Assembly (NCBI GenBank): GCA_003116995.1
Contig: BDSL01000014.1
Coordinates: forward strand, 1,054,001 to 1,118,000
Length of the DNA stretch: 64,000 bases
Origin: Yamagishiella unicocca
Lineage: Eukaryota > Chlorophyta > Chlorophyceae > Chlamydomonadales > Volvocaceae
Reading direction: 5' to 3'
The translations under genes were made by a program, and so were the position numbers. Positions within the stretch are counted from its first letter, which is position 1. Every line of letters begins with the position of its first letter. This document shows, one piece after another, positions 63,881 through 64,000 of the stretch. The notes under the pieces were generated by a model. The model was not told the DNA's origin. It searched no databases and saw only the letters and a program-made list of their open reading frames with translations.

Positions 63881-64000
63881 TTAGACACCCCCCTTCCGGT
63901 TCGCCGCGTACGTCGTCGCGTTCTGCGGGTAGAGCACGCGGCCGTAGAACTTCACCCACTCCAGGTAGGGGCCGTAGTTCTTCAGGTTCTCAGGCGAAGG
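63881..64000 (-). CDS. C-terminal exon of an unidentified protein (cut by window edge)
   Basis: The minus-strand frame enters from the window edge and ends at a stop at 63881. The visible residues are about 40 and include PENLKNYGPYLEWVKFYGRV then LYPQNATTYAANRKGGV. Codon use (strong G/C third positions) and the Tyr/Trp-containing sequence look like a true protein terminus. The family is not recognised from this piece. A minus-strand TGTAA follows at 63511. Confidence 0.6.
   Translation of the reverse strand, partial: PSPENLKNYGPYLEWVKFYGRVLYPQNATTYAANRKGGV

Overview
This window is nuclear DNA from a green alga of the Chlamydomonas/Volvox type (Chlorophyceae). The evidence is its GC-rich sequence, intron-dense genes with GT-AG sites and long pyrimidine tracts, and TGTAA pentamers (the volvocine polyadenylation signal) 80-400 bp after several stop codons. 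There are also TTTTAGGG and TTTAGGG telomere-like patches, huge Gln/Ala/Pro-rich exons, and a gene set mixing plant-type proteins (BSD protein, WW-domain TGS1) with ciliary ones (SPEF1, a DNAAF1/LRRC50-like protein). Gene models were assembled by hand from exon reading frames, splice sites and phase; lengths and boundaries are predictions.

Layout. 1-2.9 kb: decayed Ty3/gypsy pol remnant, intact tRNA-Arg(UCG), a minisatellite. 2.96-6.7 kb (+): BSD-domain protein, convergent with EAF6 (7.5-8.2 kb, -). 8.8-14.6 kb (-): DEAD-box RNA helicase, followed upstream by a small presequence-bearing protein and a 47-residue membrane protein (15.0-16.2 kb, -). 17.5-22.8 kb (+): pseudo-receiver protein with a giant low-complexity tail, convergent with ribosomal protein S5/uS7 (24.3-27.8 kb, -). 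30.4-32.7 kb (-): SPEF1/CLAMP. 33.6-34.8 kb (-): two-helix membrane protein, divergent from TGS1 (35.2-41.8 kb, +). 45.3-48.0 kb (-): EF-hand protein, divergent from a 13-exon LRR plus F-box-like gene (48.6-60.7 kb, +). 63.9 kb to the edge (-): a truncated unidentified gene.

There is no operon logic. The genes fall into general housekeeping (uS7 in the ribosome, TGS1 in snRNA/snoRNA cap hypermethylation, the RNA helicase, EAF6 in histone acetyltransferase complexes) and cilium biology (SPEF1, the DNAAF1-like LRR protein).

The most unusual signal lies in the introns. Several families of short repeats recur across unrelated genes, often just inside the splice sites and in inverted orientation at the two intron ends. 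This is the architecture expected of introner-like or MITE-like intron-generating elements. Other points are a 21-bp inverted minisatellite (foldback) inside a 3-kb intron that may hold an antisense nested gene, the LRR/F-box architecture, and a receiver domain that has lost its phosphorylation chemistry.
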